A stretch of 63,710 nucleotides of DNA from Calditrichota bacterium. Its GTDB lineage: Bacteria > Zhuqueibacterota > JdFR-76 > BMS3Abin05. Under the pieces are notes generated by a model that worked only from the letters and a program-made list of their open reading frames with translations, was not told the DNA's origin and made no database searches. This document shows positions 8,399 to 17,910 of the stretch, one piece after another. The position numbers and the translations under genes were made by a program. The stretch is taken from NCBI GenBank assembly GCA_013151735.1, contig JAADHR010000199.1, forward strand, positions 146,091 through 209,800. Reading direction: 5' to 3'. Numbering within the stretch: the stretch's first letter is position 1; each line of letters begins with the position of its first letter.

Positions 8399-11044
8399 AT
8401 GAAAACATGTTACAAGATAGTTGTTGCGGTGTTTATTTTGATTTTTACATTTGGGCTGGCTAATGCTCAGGTGACAAAAATCAAGCAGATTCAGTACACA
8501 AACGATTCCAGCGGCGATTCGCCCCTGAAGGGTCAGGTCGTGACGATTAGCGGAATTGTCACCGCCGAACCCTACGCGTTTGGAGGAAGCTATTATTTTG
8601 TTCAGGATTCCGCGGGGGCCTGGTCGGGAATCAAAGTGTATGACAAGGGCCGACAGGTAGCATTTGGAGACAGTGTAACCCTGACGGGTACGGTGGCCGA
8701 ATACTACGGGGTAACGGAAATTAAAAACGTAACGGCATTCGAAATTAATGATTCCTCTCGTGTGGTGATGCCTGCGGTGCCCGTCACAACAGGTGAAATC
8801 GGAACCGGCGGAACCATGGCCGAAGCCTACGAGGGTGTGCTTATTCAGGTGAAAAATGTAGCCATTACCAATCCGGATTTGGGTCACGGCGAGTGGGAAA
8901 TTGACGACGGCTCCGGTCCCTGCCGGGTGGACGATGCTGCGGATTACTATTTTTCCCCCGGCGCGTACGACAGCGTGAAATCAATTACAGGTGTGCTGGA
9001 CTATTCCTACTCAAACACAAAAATTGAGCCGCGCCTGGCAGCGGATGTGGTGGAAATGGGTCCCGTGGTCCGGTTCCAGCGTATTCAACAGGTTCGGTAC
9101 AGCGACCTGCTGCGAACGCCTTTCGATACCAAATCGGATATGTCCTACATGAAAGGGGACACGGTTACCGTTTCGGGAATTGTCACCATGCCAACCGGTC
9201 TGAGTTACGCGGGTGCCGGAATCAAATTTATTATTGAAGATCCGAAGGGCGGCCCCTGGAGTGCCATTTTGTCCTACAATCCCGATTCTACCGCCTATCC
9301 TTCTCTATTTGAAGGCGATTCCATTCGCATGACGGGCTACATTGGCGAGTACAGTACAGGCCCGAGTAACATGACGGAGTTCTGGGTAACCAGTCCCATC
9401 GACATCCTGGATTTTGGAAAACCCCTTCCGCCGGTAGATACCGTAAAAACGGGTGATCTGCGATGGCCAACCACCGCCGAACAGTGGGGAACCGTCATTG
9501 TGGCCTGCAAAAATGCGGTCGTCAAAAATCTGACCCCGCAGTACGAATTGTTTTCAATTGACGATGGCTCCGGTGAAATTCTGGTGGATGATGATTCCGA
9601 CAGCCTTACCGATTACGAAGATCCTCCGCAGGGAACCGTGATCGAATCCATTCGCGGCTGGGTTTACCATCATTACGGAAGCTATGCCGATTCCACCACG
9701 TACAAGCTGGAACCCCTGTACAAATCGGATATCGTTCTGGGTCAGGGACCGCCATCCGTCAAAAATACCGAGCGGAATCCGGTGATTCCAACCGCTTCCG
9801 ATTCGGTGCACGTGTCTACAACCGTGGAAACGAATTTGGCCGTTTCGTCAGTGGAATTATTCTACAACGTGGACGGGGGGTCTTACCAGACTGTATCCAT
9901 GAAGCCGGTTTCTGCTGGTAACTTCGTTGGTGCGATCCCTCCGCAGCCGGTGGGAAGCTTTGTTAATTATTTTGTGAAGGCCACAGATGAACATGCACAA
10001 TCCACAATTGATCCGGCGGACACCAGCCTGTACAACTATTGCTACCCCGTAACGGACGGAAATCTGACCATTAAGGATATTCAATACACACCGTGGAAAC
10101 TGGCCGATTCACCATTTGAGGGTGCTTCCGTCAGTGTGTCCGGTATCGTCACATCGGATACAACCATGAACCGCTATTACGGAGCCTACAGCATTCAGGA
10201 TGCCTCCGGCGCCTGGAATGGAATTTTTATCTTCGGTGCGAAAGCCGAATTGTACCGCGGCGATCAGGTAAAGGTTTACGGAACCGTGACCGATTACAAC
10301 GCCGATTGGCATTTCAAATGGGATAACAATACGGTTATTCTGGTTGACTCTGTGAAGATTATGAGCTCCGGAAACACGGAGCCGGCTCCGGTTGAAGTGA
10401 AAACGGTGGATCTTGGAAAAGGTTCTCCTAAAGCCGAGTCGTACGAAGGAACCCTGGTTCGGGTGAAACAGGCCACTATTACCAAGATTAATTCTTATGA
10501 TATCACCATCGACGACGGTTCCGGTCCCTGTTTAATGGATGGCGACGGGCTGGTGAAAAAAGACGGCACGCCCAATTCCACCTTCTACATTAACAAGGCG
10601 GATGGGTACATCGTCGTTTTTGGCGATACCCTTCGTGTGGGCGATGTGGTCAATTTCATTCAGGGTGTGCAAACTTTCAGTTTTGGCTCGTACAAAATTG
10701 AATTGCGCGACAGTCAGGATTTTGGCTACTTTGTGGGCGTAAACGAACATACACCCACGTACCCCTTAACGTACAAGCTGGAACAGAATTTCCCGAACCC
10801 GTTTAATCCGGAAACCCGAATTTACTTCGATATTCCGGCGAAAAACACGGTGAAAATTGTCATTTACAATTCCCTGGGACAAAAGGTACGCACCCTGGTG
10901 AATGCCAGTTTTGATCCGGGTCATCACATCATCAATTGGGACGGCCGGAATGATGCCGGACAGATGGTTCCGACAGGCGTGTATTTTTATCGGATGAAGG
11001 CCGGGAATTACATTGCCTTGAAGAAAATGTTGTTGATGAAATAA
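8399..11044 (+). CDS. Secreted triple OB-fold-repeat protein with Type IX-type sorting domain
   Basis: 881 residues from the ATG at 8399, which has AAGGAGG 5 bases upstream; an in-frame ATG at 8345 would add 18 residues before the signal peptide. Residues 1-21 are the signal peptide (ending NAQ). Three long repeats begin near residues 22, 224 and 555. Each opens with an I(K/R)xIQYT-like strand, a KGxxVTVSGIVT core and an IDDGSGPC or similar strand, as in OB-fold domains found in bacterial extracellular nucleases and related proteins. No nuclease active site is attached. From residue 791 the tail (LEQNFPNPFNPETRIYFDIP to KKMLLMK) is a textbook Type IX C-terminal domain. Expected outside the cell or on the surface. 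Substrate unknown; nucleic acid or glycan binding are both possible. Confidence 0.85.
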   Translation: MKTCYKIVVAVFILIFTFGLANAQVTKIKQIQYTNDSSGDSPLKGQVVTISGIVTAEPYAFGGSYYFVQDSAGAWSGIKVYDKGRQVAFGDSVTLTGTVAEYYGVTEIKNVTAFEINDSSRVVMPAVPVTTGEIGTGGTMAEAYEGVLIQVKNVAITNPDLGHGEWEIDDGSGPCRVDDAADYYFSPGAYDSVKSITGVLDYSYSNTKIEPRLAADVVEMGPVVRFQRIQQVRYSDLLRTPFDTKSDMSYMKGDTVTVSGIVTMPTGLSYAGAGIKFIIEDPKGGPWSAILSYNPDSTAYPSLFEGDSIRMTGYIGEYSTGPSNMTEFWVTSPIDILDFGKPLPPVDTVKTGDLRWPTTAEQWGTVIVACKNAVVKNLTPQYELFSIDDGSGEILVDDDSDSLTDYEDPPQGTVIESIRGWVYHHYGSYADSTTYKLEPLYKSDIVLGQGPPSVKNTERNPVIPTASDSVHVSTTVETNLAVSSVELFYNVDGGSYQTVSMKPVSAGNFVGAIPPQPVGSFVNYFVKATDEHAQSTIDPADTSLYNYCYPVTDGNLTIKDIQYTPWKLADSPFEGASVSVSGIVTSDTTMNRYYGAYSIQDASGAWNGIFIFGAKAELYRGDQVKVYGTVTDYNADWHFKWDNNTVILVDSVKIMSSGNTEPAPVEVKTVDLGKGSPKAESYEGTLVRVKQATITKINSYDITIDDGSGPCLMDGDGLVKKDGTPNSTFYINKADGYIVVFGDTLRVGDVVNFIQGVQTFSFGSYKIELRDSQDFGYFVGVNEHTPTYPLTYKLEQNFPNPFNPETRIYFDIPAKNTVKIVIYNSLGQKVRTLVNASFDPGHHIINWDGRNDAGQMVPTGVYFYRMKAGNYIALKKMLLMK

Positions 11045-11063
11045 TTCCGAACCATTTTGAGAA

Positions 11064-11106
11064 AACTTCCCGAAGGCCTCGCGCTTTCGGGAAGTAAATT
11101 TATTTT
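11064..11106 (+). terminator. Intrinsic terminator between secreted protein and lipoprotein
   Basis: CTTCCCGAA (11066-11074) pairs perfectly with TTCGGGAAG (11086-11094) across an 11-base loop, and TAAATTTATTTT follows. It ends directly at the ATG of the next gene, so it could act as an attenuator as well. Confidence 0.65.
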
Positions 11107-12634
11107 ATGAAAAATAAAAAAGTTACATATTTTTTTGCGATTGGACTGGCGCTTCTTTTTCTGGCGGGCTGCGGTAATTGGCGAAATCCGTTTGTTCCGC
11201 CGAAAAAATCCAGTCCGTTGAAAAATCAACCGCCACAAACCTACATCTTTCTGTTTGCCCGGCAGGATACCAGCGTGGTAACGGAATACGGTGACCACCC
11301 CCGAAGGCACGAAGATCGTACAGGATACTGTGATAACCGGAATCGATACCACCGCCAGCAAGCAGATCATTCACTGGTGGGGCGACGATCCGGACGGTGA
11401 GATCATTGGTTATTATTACCAGTGGGATTACCAGCCGGAACCCGTTTGGACCACGCAGGAAATCGACACGTTTTATTTGCCCATCCGGGCCCGTTACGAT
11501 GCCTTTACCATTCGTGTGTGGGCGGTGGATAACGACAGTCTGAAAGATCCGACACCGGCCGAACTGCGGTTTCCGGTTATGAATACGCCGCCCCATATTG
11601 AATTTCGCGTGGGGAGCAATCCTTCGGCGCCTCCGAACAATCCGAACGTGGTAGCCTACACCTTTCCCACACGTACCTTTGTCTGGGATGCCAGTGATCC
11701 GGATGGGAGAGAGACCATTGTCAAAATTCTCTGGGCACTGGATGACACCAGCACATGGAATACCCTGGACGGTCAGGCCACCTCTATCACCCTGACGGAT
11801 TTGCCGCCGGGAGAACACCGTTTTTTTGTCAAAGCAGTTGATATTGCCGGTGCACAGAGTCCGGTGATTTCTTTCCCGGATCCACAGGATGACAAGGTTC
11901 CCCATACCTGGGTGGTGAAAGCCCCCAAAGGGGATGTGCTCCTGGTGAATGATTTTGCCCAGGATCAAAATCTCCATCAGGTACAGTCTTTTTACCAGAC
12001 CATTCTGGATGAAATTGTTGGAGCCGACCAATATTCCGTCTGGGAAATTGGAAGCAACCGCGTGCCCGTTATTAATCCTCAAAATGCGCTGCCGTATTCA
12101 AAAGCGGATATTGAAGCGACTCTTGGCTATTTTAAAAAGGTCATCTGGTTTGCCCACCTTGGGCGGCCGCACATTACACAGGCGGGGCTGAGCATTACGC
12201 GGTTTATGTCCAACGGCGGCGATATTTTTATCACCAATGCCAATGAGGAAACACCGGACACCACCTGGACATTCACAAAGATCGATTCGGTCTACCGGTT
12301 AAACCCGGGTGGACGGCTGCTGCCAGGTGTTCTGGTACTGGCGCGATTCGGGGACGAAACACTGAATTCACAGCTAACGATGAAAATTGCAAAACTGGTG
12401 GGGAACCGGGTTTCTGCGCTGATTCCCGGAGAGGGTGCCGAAGCGGTTTACGTGATGCAGCCCGACACCGCCGCCAGTGTAAAAGTCCCGTACCACGGCT
12501 CACCGCCGGTAGGAATCCGATATCGGATCGGAAAAGGGGAATCTATTTATTTTTCGCTTCCTCTGCACTATTGCGACGGCCTGAACAATGTAAAAGAGGT
12601 GCTGCGGTACATTCTTTTTGAGGAGTTCAAATAG
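11107..12634 (+). pseudogene. Lipoprotein gene interrupted by a single-base frameshift
   Basis: The frame beginning at 11107 encodes a clear lipoprotein signal (MKNKKVTYFFAIGLALLFLAGC is the segment, Cys22) and about 64 residues, then loses homology-like character near 11300. A frame shifted by +1 continues the same protein to 12634. Deleting one C from the five-C run at 11298-11302 would join them through GDHPEGTKIVQDTV into one protein of about 508 residues. Either the gene is broken, the C-run varies in length, or the base is a sequencing error. The second half alone starts with GTG and has no signal peptide, so it would be mislocalised if translated separately. Confidence 0.75.
11291..12634 (+). 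CDS. Downstream open frame of the frameshifted lipoprotein (Ig/Fn3-like domains)
   Basis: 447 residues from a GTG that is probably not a true start. Two immunoglobulin-like segments are visible: one with WWGDDPDGEIIGYYYQWDY and IRVWAVDNDSL, and one with TFVWDASDPDGRE and HRFFVKAVDIAG. These are typical of surface lipoproteins in this group. The C-terminal 230 residues have an alternating strand-helix pattern (GDVLLVNDFAQ, VIWFAHLG, FMSNGGDIFITN), suggesting a flavodoxin-like or ThuA-like fold without a recognisable catalytic triad. Its neighbours are the secreted proteins upstream and the TonB receptor 120 bases downstream, so a role at the outer membrane is likely. Exact function unknown. 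Confidence 0.7.
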   Translation: MTTPEGTKIVQDTVITGIDTTASKQIIHWWGDDPDGEIIGYYYQWDYQPEPVWTTQEIDTFYLPIRARYDAFTIRVWAVDNDSLKDPTPAELRFPVMNTPPHIEFRVGSNPSAPPNNPNVVAYTFPTRTFVWDASDPDGRETIVKILWALDDTSTWNTLDGQATSITLTDLPPGEHRFFVKAVDIAGAQSPVISFPDPQDDKVPHTWVVKAPKGDVLLVNDFAQDQNLHQVQSFYQTILDEIVGADQYSVWEIGSNRVPVINPQNALPYSKADIEATLGYFKKVIWFAHLGRPHITQAGLSITRFMSNGGDIFITNANEETPDTTWTFTKIDSVYRLNPGGRLLPGVLVLARFGDETLNSQLTMKIAKLVGNRVSALIPGEGAEAVYVMQPDTAASVKVPYHGSPPVGIRYRIGKGESIYFSLPLHYCDGLNNVKEVLRYILFEEFK

Positions 12635-12755
12635 AGCGATTTTGGCAAAATTCAGACAGAAATCTGATCTAAAAAATGTTTGCCCGCGAATTTCGCGAAG
12701 TATTACGAACTGAATTTTTAGCAATTGGGATACTTTTGACAGAAACAGCCTTTTT

Positions 12756-15494
12756 ATGAAAAGAATTTATCCAATCATTTTATTCGTTTTGCTGCTTGCT
12801 CAACTTGCCTTTGCCCAAAAGGGAGTAAAGGGGGTGATTGAGGGAACCGTGACGGATGCCAAATCGGGGACACCTCTGCCGGGTGTGAATGTCATTGTCA
12901 AGGGAACCTACAAGGGCGCGGCTACCGATGCGAAAGGGCATTACAAGATTTTGGGGCTTTCGCCGGGTGACTACGATATTCAGGCTCAGATGATCGGGTA
13001 CACCATTCAGCTGCAGACAGGTATCCGGGTGCTTCCCGGAAAAACGGTTCGGGTGGATTTTAAACTGGAACCGACGGTACTGGCCTTCGGCCAAAAGATC
13101 GAAGTGATCGGTGACCGTCCGCTGATTGAGGTAGATGTAACTGCCTCCCAGCGCAAGCTTCTGGCGTCCGACATCAAGCAGAAAATTGTGCAAAATGTAA
13201 CGGATATTGTGTCGCAGGAAATGGGTGTGGTCAAGGAAAATAACGAAATCCACATCCGCGGGGGGCGTGCCGATGAAGCCATGTACATTGTGGATGGTCA
13301 GTCCGTCAAGGATCCCCTCTCCGGATACACGAACACGCTCTACATTAATGCGGGGGCTATCAAGGAGCTGAAAATCATTACGGGTGGATTTAATGCCGAG
13401 TACGGACAGGCGATGTCCGGAATTGTGGATGTGGAGACCAAAGAAGGCTCTTCCAAATTTGAGGGCGATTTGTCCCTGGAAAGTGATCATATTTTTCCGA
13501 AATCGTTTTTCAAGGGATTTCACACGGACATCTCCGAATTTAATTTTGGCGGACCCGAACCGATTACCAGCCATGTCTTGCCGGTACTCGGGTTAAAAAT
13601 CCCCGGGAACCTGACCTATTTTATCAGTGGGTATGTTCATCTGACGGATACCTATTTGCCCCACGCGACCCGGCTATACCCGTCAAAATCGTATTACGAA
13701 AAAATGGCTCCCCGCGAAGAGAACGACTGGCATCTTCTGGGGAAATTGACCTGGAAAATTGCACCCGGAAAGAAACTATTTCTCTCGTACAATCGTTCAT
13801 TGAACATTAATCAGGGGTATTTTCTTCCCCGTATTGAATCGGGTGCCTATTTCCCCTACCGTTACAGCAAGATGCTGGATCATTACAACACGATTACCAA
13901 GGAAGCCGTTCTCATCAATATTGGGTGGATCCACACGCTCAATTCGAAAACATTTTACGAACTGAATATCGGGCGGTTTTTCACAAGTCTGCACAGTGCC
14001 GTTCAGAATAAGCCCTGGACGGAATATCAGGAAACGCTGGACACGCAGCCGGTCAAGTATCTGGCGGATTCTCATGGCAACATTCAAACCCGCTTTGGCG
14101 ATGGGTTTTACGACACCGGTGACGCCAACCGCTGGTACGATTATTATTCGGACAATTGGTCGCTGAACGGTTCCATCACCAGCGATGTTCATCCCAAACA
14201 TCAGGTGAAAGCCGGATTTGAGATCAAATACACGGAAATGCAGGTGATTGACGTTGTCGATCCCTGGATCGGTGAGAGCGGGCTGGGGCGCAATCACGAT
14301 TTTTATCGTGTCTATCCGAATGACGGGTCCGCCTACATTCAGGATCGCATCACCTACAGCGGCATGATTGTCAATATCGGAATGCGGTACGACTATTGGT
14401 TTCCCGGAAAGTATGTGGAGGATGCCATTAACGACCCGGAAACGGTCACCATTACAGATGAGGCGCGGAAGCTTTTCAAGAAAGAAACCTTCTCGTTTCT
14501 GGGACACCGGGGCAAGGGGCACCTCAGTCCGCGCCTGGGCATTTCCCACCCGGTTACGGACAATGACGTGCTCTATATGCACTACGGGCATTTCTCTCAG
14601 CGCCCCATTGGGCAGTATGTGTACGCTAAACTCAAATCGCATTCGGAGGCAACCTACCAGCTTTTCGGGAATCCCAATTTGAATCCGACCACGACCGTGG
14701 CGTACGAACTGGGGATCAAACACCGGTTTAACCGAAATCAGAGTATTGAAATTAAGGCTTATTACAAGGACATGTTCGACTACCCAACGGCGGTGAGGAT
14801 TCAGAAATTCAGCCCCCGTTTGGGAAGCATCAGCTATTACATGTACGTCAATATGGATTATGCACGCGCCAGAGGGGTTGAAATGCGGTTTCGGCGCCGG
14901 TACTCGAAATATCTGTCCGGAAATGTGGATTTCAGTTACGCGCTGGCTACCGGGAAAAGCTCCACGCCGAATACCAATCTTTTGGTGGCGGCGGGACGGG
15001 TTCCGGAAAAGCCCCTGTACGAGAGCTACTTGCGGTGGGACAAACCCTATCGTTTTTCAACGGATATTTTCTTTCGGGTTCCAAAAGGAGCCAACAAACA
15101 TTTTTGGAGATTCAAACTCCCCGAGCAATGGGGATTCAATCTGCGGTGGGAGTACGAATCGGGGAAGCGCTATCGGCGCCTGATCGATGTGGATCGGGGA
15201 ATCTACGAAAAAGAGGAGTACGGCAGCATCTCCCAGCCCTGGATGCGAACCGATGCGAGAATCTACAAGGACATTTCGCTGCTGGGTTTGGACTGGTCGG
15301 TTTATCTGGAGGGAGAGAATATTTTTAACGCCAAAATTCCCCGAATTATTAATCCGGTTACAGGAAGGCCTTACCGCCCGGGGGATATTATCCCAAGAAC
15401 CTGGCACGACGATCCCCGGGATTTGCCGCCGAATAATCCCGGACGGTACAACTGGCCCCGGCGGCTGATGGCAGGAATAAAATTGACGTATTGA
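12756..15494 (+). CDS. TonB-dependent outer-membrane receptor with carboxypeptidase-regulatory-like domain
   Basis: 912 residues. Signal peptide residues 1-20 (AFAQ). Residues 25-105 are a CarboxypepD_reg-like domain (GTVTDAKSGTPLPGVNVIVKG), residues 115-235 the plug (IHIRGGRADEAMYIVDGQSV, EYGQAMSGIVDVETKEG), and the remainder a beta-barrel rich in aromatic-ended strands. The C-terminus RRLMAGIKLTY ends in an aromatic residue as outer-membrane barrels do. This is SusC/RagA-like in architecture and would import a large ligand using TonB energy. No SusD follows; instead a PorV-like barrel gene and an NHL-repeat lipoprotein come next. The second copy of this kind of receptor is at 41613. Ligand unknown; neighbours favour an oligosaccharide. 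Confidence 0.9.
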   Translation: MKRIYPIILFVLLLAQLAFAQKGVKGVIEGTVTDAKSGTPLPGVNVIVKGTYKGAATDAKGHYKILGLSPGDYDIQAQMIGYTIQLQTGIRVLPGKTVRVDFKLEPTVLAFGQKIEVIGDRPLIEVDVTASQRKLLASDIKQKIVQNVTDIVSQEMGVVKENNEIHIRGGRADEAMYIVDGQSVKDPLSGYTNTLYINAGAIKELKIITGGFNAEYGQAMSGIVDVETKEGSSKFEGDLSLESDHIFPKSFFKGFHTDISEFNFGGPEPITSHVLPVLGLKIPGNLTYFISGYVHLTDTYLPHATRLYPSKSYYEKMAPREENDWHLLGKLTWKIAPGKKLFLSYNRSLNINQGYFLPRIESGAYFPYRYSKMLDHYNTITKEAVLINIGWIHTLNSKTFYELNIGRFFTSLHSAVQNKPWTEYQETLDTQPVKYLADSHGNIQTRFGDGFYDTGDANRWYDYYSDNWSLNGSITSDVHPKHQVKAGFEIKYTEMQVIDVVDPWIGESGLGRNHDFYRVYPNDGSAYIQDRITYSGMIVNIGMRYDYWFPGKYVEDAINDPETVTITDEARKLFKKETFSFLGHRGKGHLSPRLGISHPVTDNDVLYMHYGHFSQRPIGQYVYAKLKSHSEATYQLFGNPNLNPTTTVAYELGIKHRFNRNQSIEIKAYYKDMFDYPTAVRIQKFSPRLGSISYYMYVNMDYARARGVEMRFRRRYSKYLSGNVDFSYALATGKSSTPNTNLLVAAGRVPEKPLYESYLRWDKPYRFSTDIFFRVPKGANKHFWRFKLPEQWGFNLRWEYESGKRYRRLIDVDRGIYEKEEYGSISQPWMRTDARIYKDISLLGLDWSVYLEGENIFNAKIPRIINPVTGRPYRPGDIIPRTWHDDPRDLPPNNPGRYNWPRRLMAGIKLTY

Positions 15495-15537
15495 TCGTGC
15501 CCACAAATTTTCACGAATGGTTCCTGAAACTATGAAT

Positions 15538-16530
15538 ATGCGAAAAATAAAAATTTTCCTTTTTCTGGTCATGCTATCCCCGTCCTGGGTATTCGGACAG
15601 AGCCTGTTTCCCCGTTTGGGAGAACAACGTGTGGGAACAGCGGCCATGACCTTTCTGAAAATTGGCATTGGTGCCCGGGCAACCAGCATGGGAGGAGCCT
15701 TTGTTTCAATGGCGGACGACGCCAGTTCGCTCTATTGGAATCCGGCCGGCCTGGTACAGGTCGGATCCAACGAGGCGCTGGCCTCTCACATTCAGTGGCC
15801 CGTGGGCATTCAGTACGAATTTGTGGGACTCGTTTACCAGCTGACCCCCACCCTGGCATTGGGAACCAGTGCGGGCTTTTTATATTCTGATGACATGGAA
15901 GAAACGGACGAATATCATCCCATGGGAACGGGACGCTATTTCAGCTACAGTGATTTCGTCGGAAGCCTGACCCTGTCGATTCGTATGACCGATCGGTTCT
16001 CGTTTGGTGCCACGGCAAAATTTGCTCAGGAAAATTTGGCTGACCTTGAGATGCACACCTTCATGTTTGACCTGGGTACGTTTTATTGGACGGGCTACAA
16101 ATCGCTGCGGTTTGCAGCCTCCATGCGGAATTTTGGCGCCAATGTTCGGCCAACAGGTACCTTTTTAAAGCGAACGGCCTCCGGGGCGATGGTTCGCCAA
16201 AAGTACACCGGATTTTCTCCGCCAACAGAGTTCAGCCTCGGGGCGGCTATGGAGGTTTTCGAGACGCCCGTTCATCGGGTAACCACATCGTTTCAGATGA
16301 ACCATCCGATGGATAATGCAGAAAACGCCGTGTTTGGCGGTGAGTACAGTTTTCACAAACTGTTTTCATTGCGGGGGGGCTACAAATTTAATTATAGCAA
16401 CGCCCACTGGACATTTGGCGCAGGCGCGGTGATTCCCCTGGGTAAGACCGAATTGGTCATCGATTATGCCTATGCCGATTTCGGACGGTTAAATTTAGCT
16501 CAACAATTTTCGCTGTCTTTTAAATTTTGA
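15538..16530 (+). CDS. PorV/PorQ family outer-membrane protein
   Basis: 330 residues from the ATG at 15538; in-frame ATGs at 15517 and 15532 are also possible. The signal peptide ends at VFGQ. The mature start AAMTFLKIGIGARATSMGGAFVSMADDASSLYWNPAGL is typical of the PorV/PorQ (UPF0164) family of FadL-like 14-strand barrels (the whole stretch is at 15640-15756). The barrel ends in QQFSLSFKF. In Type IX secretion PorV shuttles exported proteins to the surface attachment complex; many FCB genomes hold numerous paralogues whose roles are unknown. It sits between the TonB receptor and an NHL-repeat lipoprotein, in the same order class as the PorV-like gene at 47529 beside the second receptor. Confidence 0.85.
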   Translation: MRKIKIFLFLVMLSPSWVFGQSLFPRLGEQRVGTAAMTFLKIGIGARATSMGGAFVSMADDASSLYWNPAGLVQVGSNEALASHIQWPVGIQYEFVGLVYQLTPTLALGTSAGFLYSDDMEETDEYHPMGTGRYFSYSDFVGSLTLSIRMTDRFSFGATAKFAQENLADLEMHTFMFDLGTFYWTGYKSLRFAASMRNFGANVRPTGTFLKRTASGAMVRQKYTGFSPPTEFSLGAAMEVFETPVHRVTTSFQMNHPMDNAENAVFGGEYSFHKLFSLRGGYKFNYSNAHWTFGAGAVIPLGKTELVIDYAYADFGRLNLAQQFSLSFKF

Positions 16531-16538
16531 GGATTTTT

Positions 16539-17792
16539 GTGAGAAATCTTAAAACTACAGTCCTGCTTCTTTTGGGTTTTGCACTCATTTATTCCGGATG
16601 CGATTTTCGGAAGTTACCCCTTCCGGTGGAAAAATCGGGTATAATGGCCTTCGGTGCAAACGACACCTCTTACATTGAAATCAAACCGGTCTGGAACAGT
16701 TCCTTCCTCGGCCGGACTCTCAACCGGCCAACGGACATCATTGTTGGGCCGGACGGTTACCTGTGGGTGGCTAATTCCGGAAACAATGAAATTTTCTCCT
16801 TGACGAAAGCCGGAGAAATTCTTTCTTCCAATAATTTTGATAACCTCCGACCGCTTTTGCATCCGACGGCCCTTAGCCTGGACAGCAAATTGAATCTTCT
16901 CATGGTTAACGGGTCGGATACGATTTTTGTGTGGAATGAATATGCCAATCTGATCGGAATTGACAGTGTCGCTTCCCGGGTCGTGTTTCGTCGAATTTCT
17001 GGCGATACGGTTCACTATTCAATTGAACAAGCCGCTCAATTCTTGGCTGCCCCGGTGGATTCCCTTCACCTTCATTTTTTAAGATTCTTATTTCGGAAAA
17101 ATGAAAACGATATTCGAAGCCTTTCTTCCATTCACCCCTTTTACATTTCACCGGATCCCAGTCGGCGCTACGTGGGGATCGCGGCCGGGAAGTTTGGCTC
17201 CGAAGAGGTGTACGTGTCGGAAACCTTCAGAAACCGAATTGCCCGGTTTAAATTGATTCCCGAACGCCGCCTCAAACTAAAAAACGGAGTAGAGGTGTTC
17301 AGCTACAAAGGGATGTTTGATCGAAACGTGGTCACGTACGGTTCCGGTGCAGGAACGGTGGATACCCCAAGGGGCATTTTTGTCGATCGTTCCGGGAATC
17401 TGTACCTGACGCAATTGGGCGGTAATTTTCTCGTTCAAAAACTGCTGGCCGGTACCTTTATGTCCCAATACGAACTTCACAAGGATCCTATCATGGATCT
17501 CAATCGATTCGATCAGCCCGTTGACATCACACTGGACGGCGACAATAATATTTTTGTGGTGGATCGCGGATTGAAAAAGGTGTTCAAATTCGGGAACTCC
17601 GGGCCCTCCGCCGGGAAAGAAATTTCTCTGGGCAACAAGGGATTGGGCACCGCCGAATTTGTGGATCCCCGGGGAATTTTGGTGACAGACAAAGTGGTCT
17701 ACATCACAGATGCCGGAACCAATGAAATTCGCCGGTTTAAATTATCGATTTCTGAAAATGATTTACCCATGTCCGACCAAAATCAGCCGTAA
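16539..17792 (+). CDS. NHL-repeat (beta-propeller) lipoprotein
   Basis: 417 residues from the GTG at 16539, which has GAGG six bases upstream; a TTG at 16527 would overlap the previous stop by four bases. The signal RNLKTTVLLLLGFALIYSGC has a lipobox at its Cys. The body carries NHL-type blades: NRPTDIIVGPDGYLWVANSG, DTPRGIFVDRSGNLYLTQ, DQPVDITLDGDNNIFVVDRG and FVDPRGILVTDKVVYITDAG. Such propellers mediate protein or ligand binding and sometimes act as lyase scaffolds, but no active site is visible here. It is the last gene of the receptor operon. I infer an outer-membrane accessory protein for the receptor or the PorV-like barrel. Confidence 0.82.
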   Translation: MRNLKTTVLLLLGFALIYSGCDFRKLPLPVEKSGIMAFGANDTSYIEIKPVWNSSFLGRTLNRPTDIIVGPDGYLWVANSGNNEIFSLTKAGEILSSNNFDNLRPLLHPTALSLDSKLNLLMVNGSDTIFVWNEYANLIGIDSVASRVVFRRISGDTVHYSIEQAAQFLAAPVDSLHLHFLRFLFRKNENDIRSLSSIHPFYISPDPSRRYVGIAAGKFGSEEVYVSETFRNRIARFKLIPERRLKLKNGVEVFSYKGMFDRNVVTYGSGAGTVDTPRGIFVDRSGNLYLTQLGGNFLVQKLLAGTFMSQYELHKDPIMDLNRFDQPVDITLDGDNNIFVVDRGLKKVFKFGNSGPSAGKEISLGNKGLGTAEFVDPRGILVTDKVVYITDAGTNEIRRFKLSISENDLPMSDQNQP

Positions 17793-17798
17793 TTCTTC

Positions 17799-17827
17799 TT
17801 GACTACAGTCCTCCAAAAATTTATATT
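17799..17827 (+). promoter_or_regulatory. Strong sigma-70-type promoter upstream of the ROK kinase
   Basis: TTGACT (17799-17804), a 17-base spacer and TATATT (17822-17827). It starts seven bases past the previous stop codon, so it begins a new transcription unit. Confidence 0.65.
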
Positions 17828-17847
17828 GAATAGAAGACCTAACCTTC

Positions 17848-17878
17848 TTGACTATCAAATCTTCAGGAATTTTGTATT
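17848..17878 (+). promoter_or_regulatory. Second, weaker copy of the ROK promoter
   Basis: TTGACT (17848-17853) and TGTATT (17873-17878) are 19 bases apart. The block TTCTTGACTA...TC.TC...AATTT is shared with the copy 49 bases upstream, so the region looks like an imperfect duplication of one promoter. The long spacer suggests weak activity. Confidence 0.4.
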
Positions 17879-17910
17879 CCGGAAATGCTTCCTTACGAAA
17901 GGACTTTCAC

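Noticed and set aside
13797-14723. 308-codon minus-strand open frame
   Set aside because: Antisense to the TonB receptor barrel; no recognisable protein features.
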